48,639 nt of DNA from assembly GCA_045636125.1 (NCBI GenBank), contig JAZTWX010000019.1:1-48639 (forward strand), written 5' to 3'. This DNA comes from HGM04593 sp045636125. GTDB lineage: Bacteria > Bacteroidota > Bacteroidia > Bacteroidales > Bacteroidaceae. A program made the position numbers and the translations under genes. This document shows, one piece after another, positions 1 through 8,400 of the stretch (within the stretch, counting starts at the first letter, position 1; the number at the start of each line of letters is the position of its first letter). The notes beneath the pieces were generated by a model, which was not told where the DNA came from, ran no database searches, and worked only from the letters and a program-made list of their open reading frames with translations.

Positions 1-10
1 ATTTATGTAT

Positions 11-18
11 TACCTTTG
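11..18 (+). promoter_or_regulatory. Possible -7 promoter element at window edge
   Basis: TACCTTTG matches the Bacteroidota -7 consensus TAnnTTTG exactly. The matching -33 element would lie outside the window. No plus-strand gene follows: the only thing downstream is the hairpin at 92-126. The pair could therefore bound a short RNA of roughly 100 nt, or the match could be chance. Confidence 0.3.
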
Positions 19-91
19 CCATAGTTTTTGTTGGGATTTATTGTTTTTGGATGTGGTAGTTTAAAGATAATAAAAATTTCCCAAATAAACA

Positions 92-132
92 ATAGCTATT
101 CCAATGTTTATCAATGGAATAGCTATATTTTT
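92..132 (+). terminator. Intrinsic terminator, plus strand
   Basis: A 12-bp perfect stem (ATAGCTATTCCA at 92-103 with its complement at 115-126) and an 11-nt loop are followed on the plus strand by a T-rich tract. It would end a transcript entering from the left edge or starting at the possible promoter at 11-18. Positions 1-236 hold no convincing gene. Confidence 0.7.
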
Positions 133-175
133 ATTATCATATGTCAATTTGAACGCTGAACTGATAAAATGAAGA

Positions 176-207
176 AGGGTAACCCAATTTTACTTTTGGG
201 TCACCCT
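176..207 (-). terminator. htpG terminator
   Basis: The arms at 176-187 and 196-207 pair over 12 bp with one position that is G-U in the minus-strand RNA and A-C in the plus-strand RNA. It therefore folds better as minus-strand transcript, about 30 nt past the htpG stop. The same GAGGGTGACCCAAAAG string recurs at about 12311 on the other strand. Confidence 0.6.
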
Positions 208-236
208 CGTTGTGATTTATTATTTATGCGTGTGGC

Positions 237-2285
237 TTATTTCATCATTTCAATGCTGCGCTTTACAAAATTGTTGAGCGCTTCGCCTGTGAGCATATTG
301 TTTTGCAGGAGGCTTATGTCGATGAGCTGGCGCACTGTGTTGTTGGTGGCTGCATACTCGGCAAGGATAGCCTCTCTTGCGCTTGTTGCTTCGCTTATCT
401 CTTTCTCAATGTTACCCAGCTCGTCCTTTTCGCTCTGGGGAATGTCGGCATCTTTTTTACCGCTGCGTGCGTCGTAGAGTTCCTTGCGGCGGGCCTCAAG
501 AGCATCGCTCTTCTCGTTGATGGGGCTGAGCTTGTCGGCGCAGTTGCTGCAAGCGTCGGCGAGCACGCGTTTGATGATGGGGTGCTCCTCGTTTATAAGG
601 ATATTGTACATATCGGGCATATCGCCGTAGAACGACATTCCCGCCTGTATCGATGCCATCTCTTTCATACGGCGCATATACTCGGCCTGGGTAATCATTA
701 TGGGAGCGCCTGTCTCGCCCATAGCCTGTGCCTGAACGTAGAACTCTTTTTTATCCATTGTGGGCAACTGGCTGCGGAACACTCCTGTGAGGGTGTCGCG
801 CTCCTTGTCGCCGAGTGACGATACCTTCTGCTCCTCTTTTACAATGAGGTTCTCGAGTGTGTCGCTGTCCACGCGTGTGAAGCGGCACTTCTCGAATTTA
901 CGCTCGAGCATTGCAATGAGTGCGACATCGAGCTGCCCATCCATGAGAAGAACATTGTAGCCGCGGCTCTTGGCGTTGTCGATGAAGCTATACTCTTTCT
1001 CCTTGTCGTTAGAGTAGAGGTATATGAGGTTGCCCTCCTTGTCGGTCTGCTCGCCGGCAATGAGCTCCTTGTACTCTTCGTAGGTGTATTTTTTGCCGTC
1101 GGTGTCCTGGAGGAGTGAGAATTTGCAGGCCTTGTCGTAGAAATCCTCCTCGGTGAGCATGCCGTAGTGGATGAATATCTTCAGGTCGTTCCACTTCTCC
1201 TCGAACTCTTTGCGGTCGTTCTTGAAGATCGACTGCAAACGATCCGATACTTTCTTTGAAATATAGGTCGAAATCTTCTTTACGTTAGAGTCGCTCTGCA
1301 GGTAAGAACGTGAAACGTTCAAGGGAATGTCGGGCGAATCTATTACTCCGTGCATAAGTGTCAGGAAGTCGGGTACAATGCCCTGAACCTCGTCGGTAAC
1401 GTATACCTGGTTGCAGAAGAGCTGTATTTTGTTCTTTTGCAGTTCGAGGTTACTCTTTACTTTGGGGAAATAGAGTATACCGGTGAGGTGGAAGGGGAAA
1501 TCCACGTTAAGGTGTATCCAGAAGAGGGGCTCGTCGCTCATGGGGTAGAGTGTGCGGTAGAACTCCTTGTAGTCCTCGTCCTTGAGCTCCGATGGTTTGC
1601 GTGTCCACAGCGGGGCTGTGTCGTTTATGATGTTGTCCTCGTCGGTTTCAACCTGCTTGCCCTCTTTCCACTCCTTTTTCTTGCCGAATGCAATCTCAAC
1701 AGGCAAGAAACGGCAATATTTGTTAAGGATACCGGTGATGCGGCTTTCGGCGAGGAACTCTTTGCTCTCCTCGTCAATGTACATTATGATGTCGGTTCCG
1801 CGGTCGGCCTTGTCGCACTCTTCAAGTGTGTATTCGGGGCTTCCGTCGCAGCTCCATTTAACGGCCTGCGCGCCCTCTTTGTATGATTTTGTTACAATCT
1901 CCACCTTTTTCGATACCATAAAGGCCGAATAGAAGCCGAGGCCGAAATGGCCGATGATGCTGTTGGCTGTGTCCTTGTACTTCTCCAAAAAGTCGGTAGC
2001 TCCCGAAAGTGCTATCTGGTTGATGTACTTTTCAATCTCCTCGGCTGTGAGGCCAATACCGCGGTCGCTCACGGTAATTGTCTCCTCGCCAAGAGTTACC
2101 GTTACTTTAGTGCTGCCAAGCTCGCCTTTGAACTCGCCTTTCTCGTAGAGGGTTTTGAGTTTTTGTGTTGCGTCGATGGCGTTCGATACTATTTCGCGAA
2201 GAAATATCTCGTGGTCACTGTAAAGAAATTTTTTAATGACGGGGAAGATGTTTTCTGTTGTTACCCCAATGTTTCCTTTCTGCAT
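237..2285 (-). CDS. htpG: Molecular chaperone HtpG (Hsp90 family)
   Basis: Cytosolic Hsp90-type chaperone that remodels client proteins in an ATP-driven clamp cycle. The 682-residue product begins with the GHKL ATPase domain: SNAIDA at 34-39 (ATP/Mg contact), DRGIGLT at 74-80 and GHFGLGFYS at 112-120 (ATP lid). These are the canonical Bergerat-fold motifs. Middle and C-terminal dimerisation regions follow at the length usual for Bacteroidota HtpG. The ATG at 2285 starts directly at the conserved N-terminus. It lies downstream of clpC on the same strand, but a strong terminator (2406-2436) separates them, so it should have its own promoter. The perfect palindrome at 2367-2389 sits in that upstream gap and is a candidate regulatory site. 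Identity is secure; stress regulation is inferred. Confidence 0.97.
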   Translation of the reverse strand: MQKGNIGVTTENIFPVIKKFLYSDHEIFLREIVSNAIDATQKLKTLYEKGEFKGELGSTKVTVTLGEETITVSDRGIGLTAEEIEKYINQIALSGATDFLEKYKDTANSIIGHFGLGFYSAFMVSKKVEIVTKSYKEGAQAVKWSCDGSPEYTLEECDKADRGTDIIMYIDEESKEFLAESRITGILNKYCRFLPVEIAFGKKKEWKEGKQVETDEDNIINDTAPLWTRKPSELKDEDYKEFYRTLYPMSDEPLFWIHLNVDFPFHLTGILYFPKVKSNLELQKNKIQLFCNQVYVTDEVQGIVPDFLTLMHGVIDSPDIPLNVSRSYLQSDSNVKKISTYISKKVSDRLQSIFKNDRKEFEEKWNDLKIFIHYGMLTEEDFYDKACKFSLLQDTDGKKYTYEEYKELIAGEQTDKEGNLIYLYSNDKEKEYSFIDNAKSRGYNVLLMDGQLDVALIAMLERKFEKCRFTRVDSDTLENLIVKEEQKVSSLGDKERDTLTGVFRSQLPTMDKKEFYVQAQAMGETGAPIMITQAEYMRRMKEMASIQAGMSFYGDMPDMYNILINEEHPIIKRVLADACSNCADKLSPINEKSDALEARRKELYDARSGKKDADIPQSEKDELGNIEKEISEATSAREAILAEYAATNNTVRQLIDISLLQNNMLTGEALNNFVKRSIEMMK

Positions 2286-2366
2286 ATTATCTGTTTTTTA
2301 GTTGTTTTAATTGTTTGCGGGCTGTGTGCCCGTTGTTATAAGAACAAATAGAGTGCCAAAAGGATT

Positions 2367-2389
2367 GTTTCTGCCATTTTGGCAGAAAC
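2367..2389. promoter_or_regulatory. 23-bp perfect palindrome upstream of htpG
   Basis: GTTTCTGCCA - TTT - TGGCAGAAAC is a perfect 10+3+10 inverted repeat about 80-105 bp upstream of the htpG ATG. It has no T-tract suited to termination, and a separate clpC terminator lies 17 bp further upstream. A second TGGCA follows near 2354-2358 on the minus strand. This suggests an operator or activator site for the chaperone gene. The cognate regulator is unknown. Confidence 0.5.
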
Positions 2390-2405
2390 GTGGTGTGTGT
2401 AATAA

Positions 2406-2436
2406 AAAAACGGCCAACCGATGGCTGGCCGTTTTT
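2406..2436 (-). terminator. clpC terminator
   Basis: AAAAACGGCCA at 2406-2416 pairs perfectly with 2426-2436 around a 9-nt loop, giving a GC-rich stem with A/T tracts on both sides. It starts 6 bp after the clpC stop codon and would work in either direction. Confidence 0.85.
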
Positions 2437-2441
2437 GGGAG

Positions 2442-4955
2442 TTATTTGCTTTCTACCGAAATTTTCAGTTTGTCGTTTTCGGTGTCGGCGTCCAGTGTAA
2501 TGTGGTCGCCCGGCTGCAGGCTGTTGCAGAGCAGAAGCTCCGAAATTTCGTCCTCGACATATGTCTGCAGGGCGCGTTTCAAGGGGCGTGCGCCGAACTG
2601 TATGTCGTAACCCTTTTCGGCGAGCTTTTTCTTTGCCTCGGGGGTGAGGGCTATTGTGTAGCCAAGCTCGCTCACCCTCTTTATTATCTGCGCAAGCTCC
2701 AGCTCCACAATGCTTACGATGGCATCCATTCCCAGCTGGTCGAAATTTATTATTTCGTCTACTCGGTTGAGGAACTCGGGTGCAAAGCGTTTGTTCAGAG
2801 CTTTCTGTATTACGCTGCGCGAGTATTCCTTGTTGCCGTTGCGCTCGTCTTTTGTGAATCCCACTCCGGCACCAAAATCTTTCAGCTCGCGTGTGCCCAC
2901 GTTTGAGGTCATTATGAGCACTGTATTGCGGAAATCCACTGTGCGGCCATAGCTGTCGGTGAGACGGCCTTCGTCCATAACCTGCAACAGGAGATTGAAC
3001 ACGTCGGTATGTGCCTTCTCAATCTCGTCGAGCAGGACAATGGAGTAGGGGCGGCGGCGCACTCTCTCGGTGAGCTGTCCGCCCTCCTCGTAACCAACGT
3101 ATCCCGGAGGGGCTCCCACAAGGCGCGACACGGTGAATTTCTCCATATATTCGCTCATATCTACTCGTATGAGAGCATCGGCAGTGCCGAACATAAATTT
3201 TGCAAGCTCTTTTGCGAGCAGTGTCTTTCCCACTCCTGTGGGGCCCAGGAACATAAATGTGCCTATGGGCTTGTTGGGGTTCTGCAGGCCCACACGGCTG
3301 CGCTGTATGGCTTTTGTGAGTTTTTCTATTGCGTTGTCCTGTGCAACGACCTTCGACTGCAGCTCCTCTTTCATATGGCGCAGGCGTGCCCACTCGTCTT
3401 GTTGCATACGTTGCAATGGGATGCCCGACATCATTGAAACAACGTGTGCAACGCCCTCTTCGTCAACGGTCTGAGGGTTGTCGCTAAGGCTCTTTTCCCA
3501 CTCTTCTTTCATTTTTGCAAGGGTTGCCTGCAGCTCCTTTTCGGTGTCGCGGCAATTGGCGGCCCGCTCAAAGTCCTGGCGTTTAACTGCATCGTTCTTT
3601 TCTTTTGTTACGTTGCCGAGGAGGGCCTCCTGCTGCTCAATCTCTTTGGGTACTTTAATGTTGCTTATGTGCATACGTGCGCCGGCCTCGTCCATTGCGT
3701 CAATGGCTTTGTCGGGGAAGCAGCGGTCTGTTATGTAGCGCTCTGTCAATTTGACACACGCCTGTAAAGCCTCGTCTGTGTAGGTGACATTGTGGTGCTT
3801 CTCGTAACGCTCCTTTATATTTTGGAGTATCACAAGTGTGTCGGCTGCCGATGTGGGCTCCACAAGCACCTTCTGGAAGCGGCGTTCAAGGGCACCGTCC
3901 TTTTCAATGGTCTTGCGGTATTCGTCGATGGTTGTAGCACCAATGCATTGTATCTCGCCGCGTGCAAGGGCGGGTTTAAGAATGTTGGCGGCATCCATAG
4001 AACCGGGCGAAGAACCTGCTCCCACAATGGTGTGTATCTCGTCAATAAAGAGTATTATGTTGGGGTTCTTTTCGAGTTCTGTGAGTATTGAACGCAGGCG
4101 CTCCTCGAACTGCCCACGGTATTTTGTACCGGCTACCACAGCGGTCATGTCGAGGGATATGATGCGTTTGTCGAAGAGTATGCGCGAGGTCTTGCGGTTC
4201 ACGATACGCCACGCGAGGCCCTCGGCAATTGCCGATTTACCAACTCCGGGCTCACCAATGAGTATGGGGTTGTTCTTTTTGCGGCGGCTCAATATCTGCG
4301 ATATGCGCTCAATCTCCTTTTCGCGCCCCACAACAGGGTCGAGCTTCCCCTCGGCTGCCGCTTTTGTTATGTCGGTGCCGAAATTGTCGAGCACGGGTGT
4401 GTCGTTTGTGGGCTTTGCCTGGCGTGTTGTGGTGTGGGCATTGGCCTGCTCGCCGGCGGGGCGGCGGGGTGCCTCTTCCTCCTCGTCCTCGTCCTCGGTG
4501 AGGCCGAATCCACCGGTGGTGTTGCCGGGCTTTATGGCTTTGACGGCGTCGAGCACGCGGTTGTAGGTTATGTTGTTCTCTTCGAGGATGTCTGCTGCAA
4601 GGTTGCTGCGGTCCTTTAGGATGCCAAGCAGTATGTGCTCGGCGTCCACAGCGGTGCGGAATGTGCGCGCTTCGAGGGTTGAAAAACGCAGTATTCGGGC
4701 GGTGCTCAACCCTAGTTCGATTTTTTCGGGACCGGGCACTGCGTGCGATGTGTTTGTGCGGCGTTCAACGGCTCTTTTTATATCTTCGATATTGGTGTTA
4801 AGCGTGCCGAGAATCTCAACTGCGTTGCTCTTCTCGTCGCTTATAATGCCCAAAAGCAGGTGTTCGGGGTCGATGCTGCTGCTGCCGAAACGTTGCGCTT
4901 CGGCTCGGCTCAACGACAAAATTTCTGACAATCTTTGCGAAAATTCATTGCTCAT
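2442..4955 (-). CDS. clpC: ATP-dependent Clp protease ATP-binding subunit ClpC
   Basis: Hsp100 unfoldase that delivers substrates to ClpP. The 837-residue product has two Clp_N repeats (about 5-145), an acidic linker, AAA+ module D1 with Walker A GEPGVGKS (about 234-241) and Walker B ILFIDE, and a middle domain holding a UvrB/C-like helix (about 452-475) that marks ClpC rather than ClpA or ClpB. D2 follows with Walker A GPTGVGKT (about 571-578), and a GVGF tripeptide region fits the ClpP-docking loop. The longest open frame begins at a TTG four codons earlier (4967), but the ATG at 4955 gives the conserved MSNEFS start and is preferred. No mcsA/mcsB or ctsR lies next to it. Its terminator is only a few bases past the stop. 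Confidence 0.95.
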   Translation of the reverse strand: MSNEFSQRLSEILSLSRAEAQRFGSSSIDPEHLLLGIISDEKSNAVEILGTLNTNIEDIKRAVERRTNTSHAVPGPEKIELGLSTARILRFSTLEARTFRTAVDAEHILLGILKDRSNLAADILEENNITYNRVLDAVKAIKPGNTTGGFGLTEDEDEEEEAPRRPAGEQANAHTTTRQAKPTNDTPVLDNFGTDITKAAAEGKLDPVVGREKEIERISQILSRRKKNNPILIGEPGVGKSAIAEGLAWRIVNRKTSRILFDKRIISLDMTAVVAGTKYRGQFEERLRSILTELEKNPNIILFIDEIHTIVGAGSSPGSMDAANILKPALARGEIQCIGATTIDEYRKTIEKDGALERRFQKVLVEPTSAADTLVILQNIKERYEKHHNVTYTDEALQACVKLTERYITDRCFPDKAIDAMDEAGARMHISNIKVPKEIEQQEALLGNVTKEKNDAVKRQDFERAANCRDTEKELQATLAKMKEEWEKSLSDNPQTVDEEGVAHVVSMMSGIPLQRMQQDEWARLRHMKEELQSKVVAQDNAIEKLTKAIQRSRVGLQNPNKPIGTFMFLGPTGVGKTLLAKELAKFMFGTADALIRVDMSEYMEKFTVSRLVGAPPGYVGYEEGGQLTERVRRRPYSIVLLDEIEKAHTDVFNLLLQVMDEGRLTDSYGRTVDFRNTVLIMTSNVGTRELKDFGAGVGFTKDERNGNKEYSRSVIQKALNKRFAPEFLNRVDEIINFDQLGMDAIVSIVELELAQIIKRVSELGYTIALTPEAKKKLAEKGYDIQFGARPLKRALQTYVEDEISELLLCNSLQPGDHITLDADTENDKLKISVESK

Positions 4956-5046
4956 TTTCTTTCTCAATCATTATCGGGTGAATAATCGTTTCTTAATTTC
5001 TGCCGGCCTTTCTTGTGCCGGAGTGTGTTGCTGTAAAAACCTGTTG

Positions 5047-5079
5047 CAAATATATAATCGATTTTTGCCTCATCTGCAA
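5047..5079 (-). promoter_or_regulatory. clpC promoter
   Basis: On the minus strand TATATTTG (5047-5054) is an exact -7 match. A TTG at 5077-5079 lies 22 bp upstream, slightly longer than the usual 19-21 bp spacing. The start codon is about 90 nt downstream. Confidence 0.5.
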
Positions 5080-5238
5080 TATTTTTACATAAGAATTCTT
5101 ACAAAAACTATGCCAAACTATTAAAATTGTATAAAAAGTTCTTTTGTGCAGCCTTCTTTTTCGGTAGATGCTGCCAAGGGAGTGGTGGTGTCATAGCTTG
5201 CTGCCCTTAAATTATATAATAATTTCTGCAAAAGAATG

Positions 5239-5267
5239 TTGTTTTCAAAAAAATATTATTAAATTTG
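5239..5267 (+). promoter_or_regulatory. Promoter of the BspA-like gene
   Basis: TAAATTTG at 5260-5267 matches the -7 consensus, with TTG at 5239-5241 about 18 bp upstream as the -33 element. It implies a 5' leader of about 170 nt before the ATG at 5447. The rest of the 4956-5446 gap shows no gene. Confidence 0.6.
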
Positions 5268-5446
5268 TACCGACAACCTATGCCCTTTTTGGCGCTTGTC
5301 GTTTGTGATGAAAGTGTTTGCTTTGTGCTTTGTTGTTGATTTTGTGGTGTTTAGCTGCAGGGTGACGCAAGGCCGGCGTAGTTCTCACGCTTTCAAAGTT
5401 TGTTTACAGCTCTTTTTTGGGAACTAAAGAGCAAAAAATAGTATTT

Positions 5447-8400
5447 ATGAAAAACTGTTTTTTCAAATTGTTTTTTGTAGTTATGCTGTTGCTGAACGTG
5501 TCGATGGTTTATGCAGTCAAGTTCGAGATTAACGGCATAAAATACAACACAACAACTTCTTCGGCTTGTGAGGTAATAGCCAACGATGCTACCCTTTATT
5601 CGGGTGATGTGGTTATTCCTGAAACGGTGACTTACAACAAGAAGAATTATTCTGTAACAGCTATCGCTGCCGACGCGTTTGCCGGTTGCAAGGAATTGAA
5701 GTCGTTGACCATCCCTTCGACGGTAGTGAAGATTGGTGCAAGTGCGTTTAGCGATTGTACAGGCTTGTCGAGCGTGAATGTCGCAAGCGTTGATGCTTGG
5801 CTCGCAATTGAATTCGTTGATATGAACTCAACTCCCGTGTCTAACAACGGTGTTACGGTTTATGTCAATGGTGAAATTATAAGCGAGGTCGCAATCCCTG
5901 CAGGTGCTACCGAGTTGAAGAATTTTGTATTCTACGGCTGGTCGCAGTTGACCGAAGTGTCTATCCCCGAGGGTGTTACTTCAATTGGCCAGCTCTCTTT
6001 GTCGTATACAAGCATTGAGGAGTTTACAGCTCCTTCGACACTTACAACAATCGGAGCACAGGCGTTTGCTGTTTGTACCAGTTTGAAGACCGTTACAATT
6101 ACTCCTTCGGTAAAAACAGTAGGTGGTGGTGCGTTTATGCAGTGTAAGTCTTTGGAGAAGGTAAATATTTCCGACCTCGAGGCTTGGATGAATATCGATT
6201 TCCCCGGTAGCGACGCCAACCCCTTGAAGATTGCCAAGAATATCTACCTCAACGGTGAGGAGCTTCTCTCAATCGATGTTCCCAAGAACATAAGCGTTAT
6301 TAAGAAAAACCTTTTCTACAACTCAAAAATAACATCTGTTACTCTCCATTCGGGTATTACCAAAATAGAGGAGGATGCGTTTGGTATGTGTGGTAACCTT
6401 GCGGTTATCAACGTTCCCAGCATCGAAAGCTGGTTGGCGATTGATTTCGGATCGGCATCGGCAAACCCCTTCAATACTGCTGATAAGTCGGTAGCCTTGT
6501 ATGTTGATGGCAAAAAGCAGGAGAATCTTGAAATTCCCGCCGGTACAACAGCCATCAAACAGTTTGCCTTTGTAAAAAGCATATATAATAAGGTAGAAAT
6601 TCCCGCTTCGCTCAAGCAGATTGGAAAGAATGCTTTCCAGAATGCTCAGGTGGGTGGTGTATATATCAGCGATCTCGATGCTTGGTGTTCAATCACCTTT
6701 ACACAGGACGAGAAGTCTAACCCTATGTCATTGTCGGGTTTGCTCTATCTGAATGGTGAATTGCTCGAGAATGTTGAGATTACATCGTCAAAAATTTCTG
6801 ATTATGCATTCGTGCAGTCAAAAATGCGTTCGGTAAAAGTTCCCAATACCGTAACCAGCATTGGCAAGGATGCATTCAAGAAATGCGATAGCTTGCGCGT
6901 GATTGAAATTGATATGACCACTGTGCCCAACTCTTTTGCCGGCCTTGGTGCTGTTGCAGAAGTTACATTGGGCGAAAATGTAAAAACCGTTGCCGGTGGC
7001 GCATTCAAAGGCTGCAATAAACTCGTTAAGCTGGATATGCCCGCAAGTGCAATTACCGTTGAGAACGATGCTTTCTATGGTTGTTCAAACCTTGAAACCG
7101 TAAATGTTCCCTCGTTCGAGGCTTGGTTGGGCTACACATTCAAGAATGCTGCGGCCAACCCTGTTACTTTCGCAGGTAAAATCAGCTGCGAGGGTGAGGA
7201 GGAGATTACCGAACTCGACCTTACCGGCTTGACCGAAATCAAGCCCTATGCTTTCAGCGGTTTTGCCGGACTTACAAGCGTTATCATCCCCGAAACCGTT
7301 GAGACAATCGGTGCTTCGGCATTCGACAAGTGCGACTCTATTAAAGCGGTTAAAATAAGCAATCTCTCTTCTTGGGCTAAAATCGCTTTTGCCAACGAGA
7401 CTGCTAACCCCCTTTCAATAGCAAAGAAACTCTATTTGAACGGCGAGCTCGTTGAGGGTGCAATTGAAATTCCCGCCGACGTTACCGAGGTAGGTGCCTA
7501 TGCATTCTTCAACTGCGACGATATTACATCGGTTTCAGTTCCCGCTAGCGTAACAAAGATCGGTGCTTCTGCCTTTATGGGTTGCGACAGCGTAAAGAGC
7601 GTTGGCATTGCCGACGTCAACCAATGGGCTTCTATCGCATTTGCCGACAAGGCTGCCAACCCCCTGAATGTTGCCAAGGTTCTCACTCTTAACAGCGACA
7701 CTGTTAAGGATGTAACCATTGATGCAGCTGCGGTTTCCGATTTTGCTTTTGTAAACTCTTCAACATTGAAGAGCGTGGTTCTCACCGACGCTGTAAACAA
7801 AATTGGTAACAGCGCATTCGAGAATTGCGAGGCTCTTGAGTCGGTTGTAATTCCCTCAAGTGTTACCCAGTTGAGTGACAACTCTTTCAAAAATACAAAA
7901 ATCAAGTCATTGTCAATTGACTGTGCTACAGTTAAGGCTTGGTTCAAGAATAGCAACGTAGAGGGTCTTGTTATCGGTGACAACGTTACCACTATCGAGG
8001 AGAACGCGTTCAACAACTGTTTGAAACTGCAGAGCGTGAGCATCGGTAGCAAAATAAAGACTATCGGTATTGACGCATTCAAAGACTGCGTTTCATTGAC
8101 AACCCTCAATATCAACGATGTGGCAGCTTGGTGCTCGGTTGACATTTCAAATGGAAAACAGAACGGTGAGAAGGGTAACCCTATGTTTTATGCAACAGAG
8201 CTTTGTATAAACGGCGAGCCTGCAACAGAAGTTGTTATCCCTAACACTGTTACAGAGATAAAGAACTACGTTTTCTATGGTTTGCCTGTCGAGACTCTTG
8301 TAATTCCCTCAAGCATTACAAAAATCAACGACAAGTCGTTCTTCAAGTGTGAAAACCTGCAGAACCTTACATTGGACATCGCTCTTCCTGTCAAGAGTTG

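Noticed and set aside
1350..1886. Long plus-strand ORFs antisense to htpG, clpC and the S9 peptidase, and minus-strand ORFs in the M60 gene (e.g. 44622-46292)
   Set aside because: They are shadows of real genes caused by codon bias. No start signals, no spacing and no recognisable domains.
4956..4967. TTG start of clpC
   Set aside because: The ATG four codons later gives the conserved MSNEFS start of ClpC.
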